A stretch of 64,000 nucleotides of DNA from Pterobdella sp. o SKG-2022 (Eukaryota > Annelida > Clitellata > Hirudinida > Piscicolidae), in contig OZ038323.1 in NCBI GenBank assembly GCA_964035795.1, positions 6,310,217 through 6,374,216 on the forward strand. The letters are read 5' to 3'. Of this stretch, positions 1-13,100 are shown piece after piece (within the stretch, counting starts at the first letter, position 1; each line of letters opens with the position of its first letter). The position numbers were made by a program, and so were the translations under genes. The notes under the pieces were generated by a model, which saw only the letters and a list, made by a program, of their open reading frames with translations, had not been told where the DNA came from and did not search any database.

Positions 1-2370
1 TGGTTTTAGTAGAAGTTTTATGAAGCTTTTGATCAATATTAATCAAATTTTTACTGTCGCAGGAAATATTTAATTGTGTTTAATTTCTATCGCTACATAA
101 TTTTAAAGAGGCTCGTATCATTTTTGATTTCAAAATTTCATCTTATATGAACGATACTTTTTTAGCTGATTTAATCTTCGAAAAAGAAACACTAAAAAGT
201 TCTATGTTAAATCTTGATAGTAATTACACTTTCACCATCGCAGGGAATATTTCATGGTGCTTAATAACTTACCGCTATATAATTTGAAAGCAGAAAACCA
301 TTTACGCCTTAAAATTAATTTTTATGCGAATCTTTCATATAACATCAATTGTCACATTTTCTCAACTGATAAACTATTTCATTCTCGAAAAATATGCACT
401 AATATTTCACATAGCGTCTATAACCTTTTTTTTATACTGCGTCTTACACTTACGTCGACATTAACACCTCAGGCATCCGACTGATAAAAAGGGACATAGT
501 GTTTGCGGCTAGTCTATATCTTTGAACAATTCTCCATTTATTTCTTTTATTTTCAATACTTTTAAATGATAAATAAAATAAAAAACCAATATCTTAATTA
601 TAAACTATGACTACGATTTTGACGTCTGCAACGCCCTCTGACGATATAATACAAAACCACCAAAAAGATATAAAAATATAGTGACACAGTGTGGAAATTA
701 ATCTGAAAGTCAAACACTCACATATATACATTTCCATACAATAAAGAGGCCTTTAAAAGTGAAATTATGTGGTATGTTAAGTCGATGCGACATACAGGGG
801 TATGAACACGTGGCTCGATTGTTTACATTGTGCATGTATTGCTTAACGAAAACCTTTATAATCGAAAACACAAGATCATCTATACAATAATAATAAAGTA
901 TAAGCAATAACTGTATACACATATGCTAGTTAGCGTCGATAACCGAAGAAAACAGACGTTACTAATGAACAAATTGTACCAAATTACATAAGTGGTTGGC
1001 GTTTTTTGGCGTTTCAGATCAAATACTTGGAAGAAATAAACATGATGTTTACATACATAATTAAACAAAAATACATTAAAAAGGTAAATAAGCGTAAATG
1101 AGATTACATAATTAAAATGCAACGTACAATCTACATGCTGATTGGATAATTGTTTTAGGCAGTGGCGAGTTAATGAAGGTCATTGGTTGGTATTTATAGA
1201 TTTTTGAGTGATTGGTAGCTAAATTACAATTATGCATTGGTGATGACGTTGTGGTGATTTTTCATGAATAACATATATAAGTTGCTGATTGGCTTCAAAA
1301 TAAGGTAGTATAAAACTAAAAATAGGCTGTAAAAAGTGTAGTGTTGCAAATTTTTATATTCAAGGTGGGTTATTATTTTATATTCAATATTTTTATTTAA
1401 TTAAGGTTAACTAGCTCAACAAGGTATGAATATATTACATATGATGTCATATGAACTATTTTGACATACGTAGGAATCATAGAGATGTGGATTGATGCCT
1501 AATGATATATTTTACCATGAGATGATGATAGGCGTTTAAAGAGGAATATTTATAGTCATGGTTCTTTTACAATTATTTGTTGTTTTAAGGTTGAAATATC
1601 ATCGATTTAATATTACATATTGTGTGTTAATATTCATGATTTATCTGTCTTGACTATATATCTGCGGCTCTCATCCACCAATAAGCCTATACTAGATGTA
1701 ATAGCAGCACTAAATGCCGTTAATATAGTTTTGATTGTTGCTTCCTCATTACATCGAGACGTCGTTGAATTACTTGCAGTAGATGAAGTTATTTAAATGA
1801 TGTTGTAGTTGTTTTCGTTGCAGTAATTGTACAAGTCGTAGTGGCAGTTGAGATGAGATAGTTTAGTTGTCGATTTACTAATGATCGTTGAAGTTTAGTA
1901 GTAGTAGTAGTGTTCGTAGTAGTTATAGTTGTACCAGTAGTATAAGTACTAAGAAGTAATAGTGTTAGTTATAATAGTAGTATTTTTAGAAGTTCATGAA
2001 GAAGACACTCCTGAGGTAGAAGCAGTGTCGTTGTGTGAGTTGATGCATTGCTGTGGTGGTGAGGGTTAGTGTCGGTATGATGCGATGTTAAAGCCAACCA
2101 ATAAGAACCAAGCAATCATCAATAATATCATAAATGAAATACTATAAATAATAGTACTACTAATAATAATAATAATGATAATAAAAATAATAATAATAGC
2201 TGCTTGAACTCCTATGGTAGTAGAAGAAAATGTAGTTAAGATATAGTTGATTTTAGCAGTAGTATTAATTGATATAGTAGTAGTAGCAGTTAATATATTC
2301 TGTAGTAGTATGAGTTGATATATTAGTGATATAGTAGCAGTGGCAGTAAGATAGATTATTGCTCAAGTGG
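1..2370. other. Intergenic region downstream of the Trio-like gene
   Basis: No coding exon with family similarity or good splice sites was found here on either strand. The first 1.8 kb is plain AT-rich DNA. From about 1,895 the plus strand becomes a degenerate TAG/GTA trinucleotide-rich stretch running almost to the Trio stop codon. The 3' UTR and polyadenylation site of the minus-strand Trio gene should lie here, but no single signal stands out. A second GEF module, if the organism has one, is not visible. Confidence 0.6.
1895..2350. repeat. Degenerate TAG/GTA trinucleotide-rich tract
   Basis: The plus strand is dominated by gtag, tagt and agtagt words with interruptions, plus short AAT runs near 2,155-2,200. 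It lies immediately 3' of the Trio coding end and probably falls in its 3' UTR or just beyond. It looks like an old, decayed triplet microsatellite. Confidence 0.7.
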
Positions 2371-4031
2371 CTAGGATAGCAAAAGTGCAACCTCATTGGG
2401 GTGGATGCGCAGATGCACCATGTGTTTGAGCTCCTCGATCACATCCGTTTGACTAGAATGCTGTGTGTGTTTAATTGAATAGAAAAAACAACAAAACGTC
2501 GAATCTTCAGAAAGAATCTAAACTTAAAGGTTGAACGTGTAAAACTTGAAGATCCAACATGAATTTCAAAAAACCTCAAAATAGGAAGCATAAAGAATAA
2601 AGGCGATAAACTTCATCCTCCTATCATTATCACCATCATCATCATCAACCTCACCTCCGCTCCCACCATCATCCTCATCATTAACTTCACCCCTTCCCTA
2701 CCACCATTATCAATCAAAACCACGCACAATGGGCGGGGTGGAAATCTTGGCAGAAAAGGTCCTGATCTGGGACATGGGTGGAGGAAGATCGAGGTGGGTG
2801 AGGTCTGAGGTGGTGGATGAGGTCGAGAGGCTCTCGGTGCTTGGAGGCGCGGTGGTACATGAAGGGGTGGGTGTGGTTGGAGTGACTGTGGGAGTGGTGG
2901 CCGATGTCGAGGGCAGGAAAGAGGATAGTTGAGAGATCTGTGGTGGTGGATGGTTTGGAATATGTATGCTACAATGATTTCGTTAGTATTTATGGTTATT
3001 TTCATGAAAAATGTTAACTTTCAGTTTAGTGTAATAATAAAAACTATTGGAAAAGCTATGTTAAAATTCTTTATATAAAAACATATTAAATTATTATAGA
3101 ATAATAATGAATAAAAACGCGCCATTTTAAAATATTAAAACAACAACCATGCTGTCACTCTCTTGTTTGTTTTCCTCGGCAGCCATCTTGTCAATACGAC
3201 CTTGACTCAACCTTCGCACAGGGTTCGTCAACCATTTCCTGTTGCCATTTTGTTTTCGATGACTGATCATAGTAGTCAAATCTATCAATACGGTGCTCTT
3301 AATACAAACCACAAACCACACATGTGGTTCATGAAGTGGGCACACATATGCTTACTTGAAGGTGGCTTTCTGTTTTTGAGGCTCTCCTGCGCTCTCTGGA
3401 GGGATAAGTGAAGTTTTTAATAGTTAAATATTGAAACAAAGACGTAGATATGAAATATTGAAGCCGGCAAATAAATTGAAGGCAAAAAAGTAAAAGCGAA
3501 CCAAAAATTAGAAAATTGGTTAAAACATGATCAAAAAATTAAAACCATTCCCACCATAACCATGATAATCATCATCACCTTCAGCCTCAGAATGGCGGGA
3601 GGAACTCTCGACACATGAAGAGCTGTCATCATTGAACAACGATATCTCTGTGGCACTCTGTTGGAGTTCACCATTGTTTGTTACATTTATGAAGTTTTCA
3701 ATTTTGGAAGTGAATCCAACGTTAACTTAAACTAAACTATGAAAAAAAGATAAAAAAATGTTAACATAATAAGTAACTAACATTGAAACTCATAACTCAC
3801 ACCAACACTTGTTAGCCACACAAGCACCAATATAACACCACCCAGCCACCACCTCCACCAAAACCCACACCAGCCTCACTGGACCTTAGTCTGAGCCAAG
3901 GAAAGATGAGATCCACTGTTGTTACTGTTGGAACTGTCGGTTGTGGCGATGGATAAATTGACAGAGGTGCTTGACCCTGTCTGTAGTCCCTCCAATGAAA
4001 AGTCCTCCACTGAAGTGTCATCCTCCATGTT

Positions 4032-4032
<1 letters not shown>
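2371..4032 (-). CDS. Trio: Trio-like exons 38-42: post-PH linker and C-terminus
   Basis: Exons: 3,880-4,032; 3,579-3,655 (the acceptor could also give 3,657 with a different donor upstream); 3,148-3,281; 2,728-2,937; 2,371-2,460. The sequence is acidic/Ser-rich, then contains the conserved island [16 protein letters not shown], known from vertebrate Trio just downstream of the SH3. A Ser/Thr/Pro-rich segment ([20 protein letters not shown]) follows, and the end is [16 protein letters not shown]...LLLS-stop. The SH3 expected between PH1 and this island is missing: the intron between exons 38 and 39 is only about 220 bp and has no SH3 coding. The exact acceptors of exons 39, 40 and 42 are less certain than elsewhere, though the phases agree. 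Confidence 0.8.
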
Positions 4033-4104
<72 letters not shown>

Positions 4105-7100
4105 TCATTATGCAAATTACAAATAACACAAAATAAAAAAACCAAAATTGAAACAACATAATACATCAAAATACTCTTGTAACACACAAGCAAACCACAC
4201 CACCACTTCAAGCACACTCCCCCCTACCTGCTAGCACGGTGGTCTGAGTGTTGTTTCTTAGTGGTGGAGGGCAGAGGTCGTGGAGTCTTGAGTCTGGTGT
4301 TGAGGGGGGATATGAGAAGTTGCCTCTCTTGGATCAGTTCTCGAAGCTTCTTCACCCACGTGTGCTTCAGCTCTAAACTACTCGCCTGTTTGTTGTATGT
4401 GTAGAGCTTGTTAAGTGATTTTTGTTTCAGCAGATACACAAAACGATTCCCAATACACATGCTAGAGCAAAAACATCACACCCTACGGCAGATATAACCC
4501 CACAACAACCACACCTCCCTACCCACCCGGAGTATGACTTTATAATCCGACGTGGGTGCCATAGTTCCACTCCACAAAGCCATCTTGCATCCGTCTCCCT
4601 CTATGTGTTCTGTCACACCTATTTCGTTCATCTGAGTAGGTTTGTGTCTTTGTGTTAATTCATTAAAATCATTCGTTTTAACAATTTGAAAAAAAAATTG
4701 TATATAACAAAATCCCTCTGAAAAAAACATACATTTTCTCTACAAAACCACACCCGACAAGCATTAAACATAGAACTTCCATAACAACCACCCCATAAGC
4801 CCTCACAGCACCCACCATCAGCTTGAACTTGTACAAGTACTTGCTCTTGCCAGCATTATCCTTCACTTCCTTACACACCAACAAGCACATGTCGAAGAGG
4901 AACAACCTACGATCCCTACCCTTCTTTATCAACTGTTTAGGATCCCAAACTGTGAAAGATTCTTGCAGTAAAACTTCACCCAAAGCCTCCATGTTGTCCT
5001 GTGAGGTGTGGTGAGTTGGTTGGGACATTAGAATTTTAATGAAGGTGGTTGTAATGGTTCCACATTGTAATGTGATGTTGGTGGATTTTTATTAATAATA
5101 ATGACTATGATTGTTTAGTTATTTTCATCATAATGGCCTAGCAATGACAACGGTTGCAATGTTTTCACACAACATGGAAATGAACAACAATCGTACGTCA
5201 TAGTTCTCAAGCATGGAGAGGTGCATGGCATCGTTAGCCTTTTTGGGCACATTCAACATCACCTCCAATCCGTCCTGGTGTGTGTTGTGTGTATGCTTGT
5301 ATTTGTAGGTGGAAATGTACAAATTTTTAATAACAACCATATAATAAACAATGAACATATCAAATGGAATAATAAAACCAAATAAATATGTGTGCAAGCA
5401 GACCTTGATCTCACCCTGACCCTCCTCACAGCAGCTGAGGAGGTCTTTAAGCAGCAGCTGATATTTTGTGATTCGTTGAACAGGTTTGATCAGGTAGCTG
5501 GATATTCCCCCAGCTAAGCCGTGTTTCTGTGGGAGAAGTTTGAGTAATGATTTGTTGCTGAAAATTTATTTTCTACGAAATGATCTTGTTTATAGCCGAA
5601 ACCATGTGTATTAAATCGAACAGCCAATCAAATCACTTGTTGGGCGGAGTCAAAAAAGGCGCCTGCGTGAGTGACCAACAGCTGGTTGGAATCCGGTTTA
5701 TTCCTGCAATATTGCACGTACATCGAGAATTTGTCCGCCTGTGTGGTTGCAAACAGTCGTATTAACATAAAATAATATCAATTAAGCAACGTGAGATGAA
5801 GTTAGAGACACTCCTTAAAACGACAATCCTATTGGTAACTGTAACTCACCCAAGTGACAAAGCAATGGCCCACATCTTCAGGTAATGACAAGTACTTCTC
5901 CAGCTCTTTGAGGAAGATGCTGTGTGCATTTTGGTGAGTGATTAAGAGATGCAGAAATGGAGAGGTAGAAAAATGATGGGTATAAACAGGTGGCTAAAAA
6001 ATAGTCAAAGATATTGACAAGTACATACACAAATAAAAAAGAACAATAAAAGAAGACCACTACCACTACTATCCCAAACAACAAAAATGCCAAACTTTTT
6101 ATGAAAGTCAAAGATCTCGAGGATGTTACCGAAGATGACATCTTGTCTGTCCTGGATGCCTGGTGGTGGGTCGTTCTTCTCCATCTCTCCCATAAAGCAC
6201 TGGTAGTGGATGGGTGAGTAGGTGTAGTTGAGAAATATATGGAATGAGAGTGGTTGGTGTGGTAATGATTGTGGAAAATGGCACCAATGCGGTAAAGTGG
6301 AAAAGCTTAAAGTATAAATAGATTGTAATAATAGGCTAATGTCTGATGTGCTTATGGTGTGTGATAAAATTTTATATAAGAGCAGTGAATACATGATGTC
6401 CTGATAGAATGTTGATCAAAACCAACGGTCATGTGCTATAAGGATGTGTGATGTAAGATGAGGCATAACAATAGTGAAGTAACGGGTTTTGGATGTGTTA
6501 TTCTTAAAAACGTGTGTAATTGTATTAGCTGCAGGAAAGCAAGCATTTAAATGCAGCATTACCTTAATGCAGGTTTCTAGATCATTTACATATGCTTTTT
6601 CAGTCTGTATCAATTCCGCCATTATATATCTGTGTGTGGGATTCAATATATCAATGTGTGTGTATGTATGAGTTAATATAATATTTATGAAAATATTGAT
6701 AGAAAATCACAATAATAAGAATACTTGCAAGATTACCATCACCACAAGCTTACTCCACTATCCAAAAAACCACCACCACACCACTCCTTCAAATACCCCC
6801 AACTAACTCCTTCTTCTTCTGAGACCTCCTTCTTTCCCCATTCACCTGCTTACTCCCCTGTTTGCCATCTGCACCCAACATGCCTCTCTTACTCGCCTTT
6901 GTGGGTTGTGGAAAATACTGTTTACATTGGAGTTAATTTTGTTGTAAATAATATAACTATATAGATAAAACTCTTATAATTACCAACAGTGACACATCAT
7001 ATACGAAAGCAATACAAAAAATTCCATTAGAAATTAAAATGCCATCCCCCATCTTTCCTCCCATCAACAAATACCTCTACAACAACTCTACAAAATCCAC

Positions 7101-10100
7101 AAAACCAACCTCAGCGGCAGATGAAGCGGGCTGGGAACAACCCAAAACTGCATCCAACTTCTCTATCGTCTTCTCTGAACGCCCTGAAAAGTCCTGCAAT
7201 AGCGATAAATCAAATATCAAGTATAATACTATTTTGCACAATCATAACTACTTTAACGTATATAATCAAAAGTACACTGAAAGGAAATCTATATTACATA
7301 CTAATAGAACGAAAAAAATCGACAGAACCTAAAAAACACCCAATATATAATTTATCGAGAAGCTTAGTTTTTATGTTGGAGTCTCATTCTAAACCAGCTT
7401 ACTCTATAAGTCAGAAGCAAACCCCCATGTAACCTTATACTTCTGCTCTAGAGTGTTGGATAGTGTTTTGGCGTTGTTGCAGTGCAGGTGGGAGTTCTCG
7501 AGCATGCCTGATGCTAGCTGCAACAACCCTTCCACCTTCTCCTTCATCTCCTGTTCAAGTATTGTAGAGACAATGACAAAAAAAAAGATATGAAAACATT
7601 GAAATGAATGAAAAAAAAAATTGAACCAACAATTATTTTAAAAAGCTTAAATTTTTATACAAAAACAATGGATAAAAACAGATCATTGAAAACCAACAAA
7701 TTTTGATAGCCATAAAACCCAGAACAGACCTTAGCAGTGAACTTGAACTCATTATGTTCCCTCAACAGGGCCTCCTTGTCAGCTACACATCGACTACCAG
7801 AGTGCCTTTTGATGTAAGCCTCGCCAGGCCCCTTCACCCACTCTAGCACCTGCTTCACTGAGTACTCCAGGTTGACATACTGTTGACACTGATCCAACCT
7901 CTTCTTCCTCGTTGTCCAATACTCCAGCACCAGGTTTTCTTGCTTGTGTAGGTGCTCCAAAGTGGCTAAAAGGGGGATGTGGGGAAATGAGTTTTGTGGG
8001 TGGGTGTTGAAGGTAGGGTATGATGACAACTAGAAGTGTAGTAGGTTATCGAAGTGTAAAGTTGCTTTTTGAAAATTAAATCGAAAAATTTGAATATATA
8101 TAAAAAAAAAGTATAAATTGAAACAAATTAGATAGAAAAACAGCAAAAACCACAAAGAAAACTCACGCAGACAAACATACCAAGACAATGAAACACCAAC
8201 CTTTAACTTGCATCTCTGGACTCTTGGTGACCTGCATGGCCAGAGTATGACCGCACCTGTTGACGTACTTGAGAAAGATCTCTGCTGTCCTGCGTGCCAA
8301 GGTGCATGCCTGTGAGGGAGGAAGGGAGAGATGGTGTGGTGTTGTAGTGGAGTTGTACTAAAAACGTAAAAATAAAGGTTTTGGGGAAAAACGTTGTGAA
8401 AATGGATGGTAATAGTGTTGTGAGATGAGGGTGGTAATGCGGTATTGGCGGTTTTTATATGATATGGATTTGTGATGGGAGTGGTATTCAGGTGTGAAAA
8501 ACTCCAGAGCTGTGAATTGTTTGCATGCCTTGTTTTTTGAGTTTTGTTAAAATACGTTGGATATTATAGTGAAAAAAAACTCAAAAACGTATGAATAAAC
8601 ACCTTGAGAAAAGCTTCTTTTTGTTCTTGATGTTTTTTCAGTTGCTGCTCTATCAGAGCGACCTTATTCTCCACTGAAGTGTTCTTGTCCCCACTGCACC
8701 AATCCTCCTGTCTTCTGTACTCCCTCTCCAAACTCTCCAACACTGAACATACCTGAAGTGAGTGGAGTGGTTTTAGGTAAATGACGAATCTAAATACAAA
8801 TTCAAAGATTACTACTTAGTTACTATATTTTCATGCACATCATAATGATAAATTTTAATGCATATACATAAATGAATGTTAATACAAAAATGATCTCCAA
8901 CAAGGACCTGTTCAGCGGTTTTGAACCAGTTAGTGCTGGCAAGCACCAGCTTGATCCTCTCTTCAGCATAAAACACCATCTGCCTCCATCGATTTGACAC
9001 ACTCTCTCCCACTGTTCTTATGAAGTCACTGTTGTAGTGGCCTGCCTTTGTGAGTTGCTCGACCTTCATTGTAACCTGGGCTGCTACTTGGTAGGTTTTC
9101 TGTAGATGGGTGGGTGTGAGATTAAAAATAGTTAAGGGTTTTGTTTGTTTCATTGGTGTTGTATAGTTGTTGAAACGATCATGAATGTTACGCATGGTTA
9201 TCATAATAGTTAGTTCAAATCAATTAGTTGAACTGAAATTATCCAACCCACAACAAAACATAGAAACAACAAACTCACCCAAAACCCCTTGAAACCCACC
9301 TCGATAGCATGGTTCAGTTGCTCATTCTCCTTCCTCAGCTGCTCAGCCTCTCCCAGAGAACTTGGGCACATCAGGCCTGCTGTTATTATCGACTCACTGT
9401 TCTTTATCCACGCTATCACCTGTGAAACAAAAATCTTTGTTGAGTTTGATAAATAATGTTGAAAGTTATCATGTTCACTGAACAACCACAATCTGGTCAA
9501 TCAATAAAATAGGATAAAGCTGATACTAAATAACAAACCAAAACCAAGCATAACTACATCACCTGTCTGGCCTCATTCTCCAAATGCTTAAGTTGCACAC
9601 ACTGCTGTAGTTTGTTCCTGCGTTGTTCTGCAGACCGATGCAGCTCAGCTTCCTTCTCCCTCAAGAACTCTAACAGGGCAGCGATACGCTTGTGTGTGTC
9701 CTTGTCCTCAGCCCCCAAATGCTCCAGCATGCCCAGCAAGTCCTGGCCAATCTGGAAAACCTCGAAGATGTTGTTCTGCAGATGGTGCAAAGTGTCGGTA
9801 TGCACTTGCAGGTTCTTCTCTGCCTGTGAGAGATCCCCTGCCATCTCCATTTTGCCTCCCTCCTTTAACCACATCTCTAACTGACGACTGAGCTGATGTG
9901 TTGATGGTGTTTATGAAAAGTTAAATAAAATTGAATCTTATCATTTTTATATTAAAAAAACCATTATCATTAAGATCAATCAAAACACAATATCTATACT
10001 AAAAGCCATAAAGGCCCACAATCATACACAACAACGATAAAAACCAAGCAACCCTACTCCTAAAACTCTATGCCCAAAGCTCAACCAACCCACACCCCCA

Positions 10101-13100
10101 CCAACATCGAGAACATCTCGCTCAAAGAGTCTCAGCTTGAGAGCCACATCAAGCCTCATCTTCCTGCAACTCCACAATTCATCCAGCCTACCCCTTTCCA
10201 TCTCGACCTCCAACATCACTGCCTCCAAGGCACCACAGTCTGACCCTTCCACTGGAATCGATGCTTCCTTCAAGTCGTTGTGAAACTTCCTGATTGTGTA
10301 TTTGAATGTGTTTACGTGCACGTTGGTGTGCGTGTAAATTCCTAAATTTGTGAGTTAAGTGTATATTGAGATTATGCATATACACAAAAACTACTTGAAG
10401 CTCAATTCCACACCTTCATACATGAAAAAAAATAAATTGTACACTTACTTGACAATCTAATACGAATTGAAAACAAAATCAACGCACCAGCCAACCAATA
10501 AATCTACATTCCAACTCCCCCATCAGCAGCACTAACGTTAGCACATCGTGTAGAGTTCTACCCCTCAAGAGTGTATTATTGCACGCCTCAATAGTGGCGG
10601 TCTTATGCTGGTTGAAGAGTGTCAATGCCTCGTTGCATCCATCCACAGACCCATGCATCTCTGTGCTTTTTAAACTCTTTTTTAACTCGTCGAACCACTG
10701 GGTTAACTGTGTGTGTGTGTGTGTGTTTGTGTTTGTGTGGTTTTGTTTGCACCGTGTTACGTTGAGATGCAATTACACAACTTTCTGTTGAGCAAACAAT
10801 ATAACTTTACATCAAATGATCGAAAAACCACACACATACACACACAAACACACAAAATCAAACATACACGCCTCATAAGCAAGCAAAAAAACGCCTCATA
10901 AACAAACATAAACACGTGCACACACACAAACATACCTCAGTGACATGTGTATAGAACTGCACAGACATATCAAGAAGTCGATGTTGTCGTTCAATTCGGA
11001 GAAGAAAGTCACTCATGCGGTCTTCAAGGTGTCTGGCTTCACTGTAAATTTCCTGGGCGTTGCATTCCCCTGTGGTGTGGTGAGGTGGGTGGATGGCGTG
11101 ATAAGTGAGTGGTATAGCGTCATAGTGGATTAGTTTGGTAGAGTGAGCAGTGTGGTTGGATGGGTTATATAATGGGTGTGACAAGAGCAAAATATGACAC
11201 GGCTTTGTAATGTTATGTAGTAAAAAGATTCAGGCCTAGATTCTTATAATGAAAAGCATCAAACCTGTTTGAGCTAACTCATCAGCCGCGGCCAGCAGTT
11301 TCTCAGTGTTTGTGATGGTGTTCTGGAGTTTTAATTATTCACTTGAGAGTTTTTATTTAAATGAAAAAGTTTTTTCACGAAAGACACAAAACCGTATTGA
11401 AAATGCAAAGCTAAAATTGATGGAATACAAACTGAATATGAAAAATGTTACAAAACATTCAAACAACCCTGAACAAACAAGCACACAAACAACCTGAGCG
11501 ACAGCTTCAAAGTGTTCATAGTTCTTCTGCAGTACTTTGGCAGTCTGTAAGGACTTTCCAATGGATAAGTTCTTATTGAGGAACACCATACCGTGGTTCT
11601 CCATCCAATCCAACACCTTGTGTGTGCGTGTGTGTATATTGTTATGCGTGTATACTGTTAATGAGATTGACTAGAAAGCCAAAACTGGCTTTCAGATGCA
11701 GATTTATAAATCTGACAGTCTAAAACCCATCTTTAAGAAATGTCACAGAGGAGGAAGTTAATGGGGAAAGGTCTCAAATAGTAAACAAGAGAAGAAAGAT
11801 TATCTATAGAAGTTGTGAAAAGTTTGAGCTACAGAATCAAACACAAGTGTAGAAAAAAATTCTGGAAGACGTGGAGAGTTATGAAACCCCGATGGAATTA
11901 GCATGCATTCAACGGAGGAGGTTGAGCAAGGCTGGTTTGTAGTCATAGGAGGCTTTATGAACAAAAAACTAAATGTTAAATGAGAACTATTGAGCAATGG
12001 CACTGAAGACTTGATAATAACCTAGCACACACAACAATACACGCATAAGCACCTGTTTGACATCCTGTTGGAAGAGTCTTAATCCTAGCCTCTGATGCAG
12101 CCTCACCTTGCCCTTGTGCCATAGCTGCTCAAACATGCGTTGGTGCGCGAAAATCTGGATGTTTAGTGCGTTTAATTTAACCAATTATAAAAAAATGACT
12201 TTTTAAAAAACATTTGAACACGGTTCAGTGACCAATCACCATCGACCACACATCAGCCAATCAAACCTCATGGATGCAGTCCATAATCTTGGATGCCCCC
12301 TCAGTGTAGTCTGCCTTGCTGACGAGAGAGTTGTCGCTGTCCGAGGTGATGGGTGTCTGTAGAGTGTCCAATAAGAGCTTGCCCTCAGCACATACCTGTT
12401 TGTTATTGTGAAGGTTTGGAATTACGGTGTGGTGGTTATGAGGGTGGTTGTGATGATAAATACTGATACACATGAAAAACATCAAAACAACAATAAAAGC
12501 ATGATACTTGTGTGTAAGAGCTGATGACTGAATCTATGAGGGTCTGGTGGGAAGATATCAACTCCTCAAGCTGGGGCACTCCCTGGTTGAACGGATCATG
12601 AATTATAGATGCATGAATTATATACATTAAAGTAGATGAATATGTATTCAAGCTTAAGTATTATATTAAATTAGCTTAATATGGATTCAAGCATAGGTAA
12701 ATCAATGAAAGAGATACTTCTGGGATATCAAGGTTTTCACTCATGGCCACCCAGTTGGGAAGTTGAGATAGGAACTGTAGTTTTTGTGGTTAAGGTTGAA
12801 ACACCATAATTATTCACAAAGCTTTATTTAACCTGCCCATACATAGCGAATGTTTAACACAACCCACGACTACCACTGACGATAATAATACATAACATAC
12901 AAGCTACAAAACAGCCACTCAGACTTACAATGAAAACACACAAGACAACCACCCTGGCCATCACTTCCAACAACTATGGAACAACCCACAGACACTACCA
13001 CTGCCACTAATGATAAAAGCACAACCATCACCATCGTTATCCTACAACCTACCTCTTCAGCCCGCTTGTGGAAGAGAATGCACAGATTAAGCACCTTGCC

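Noticed and set aside
2613..3005. 130-codon minus-strand ORF (Pro/His-rich) and 67-codon plus-strand ORF over Trio exon 41
   Set aside because: Other-frame shadows; the Ser/Thr-rich frame is the one that splices in phase with neighbouring Trio exons.
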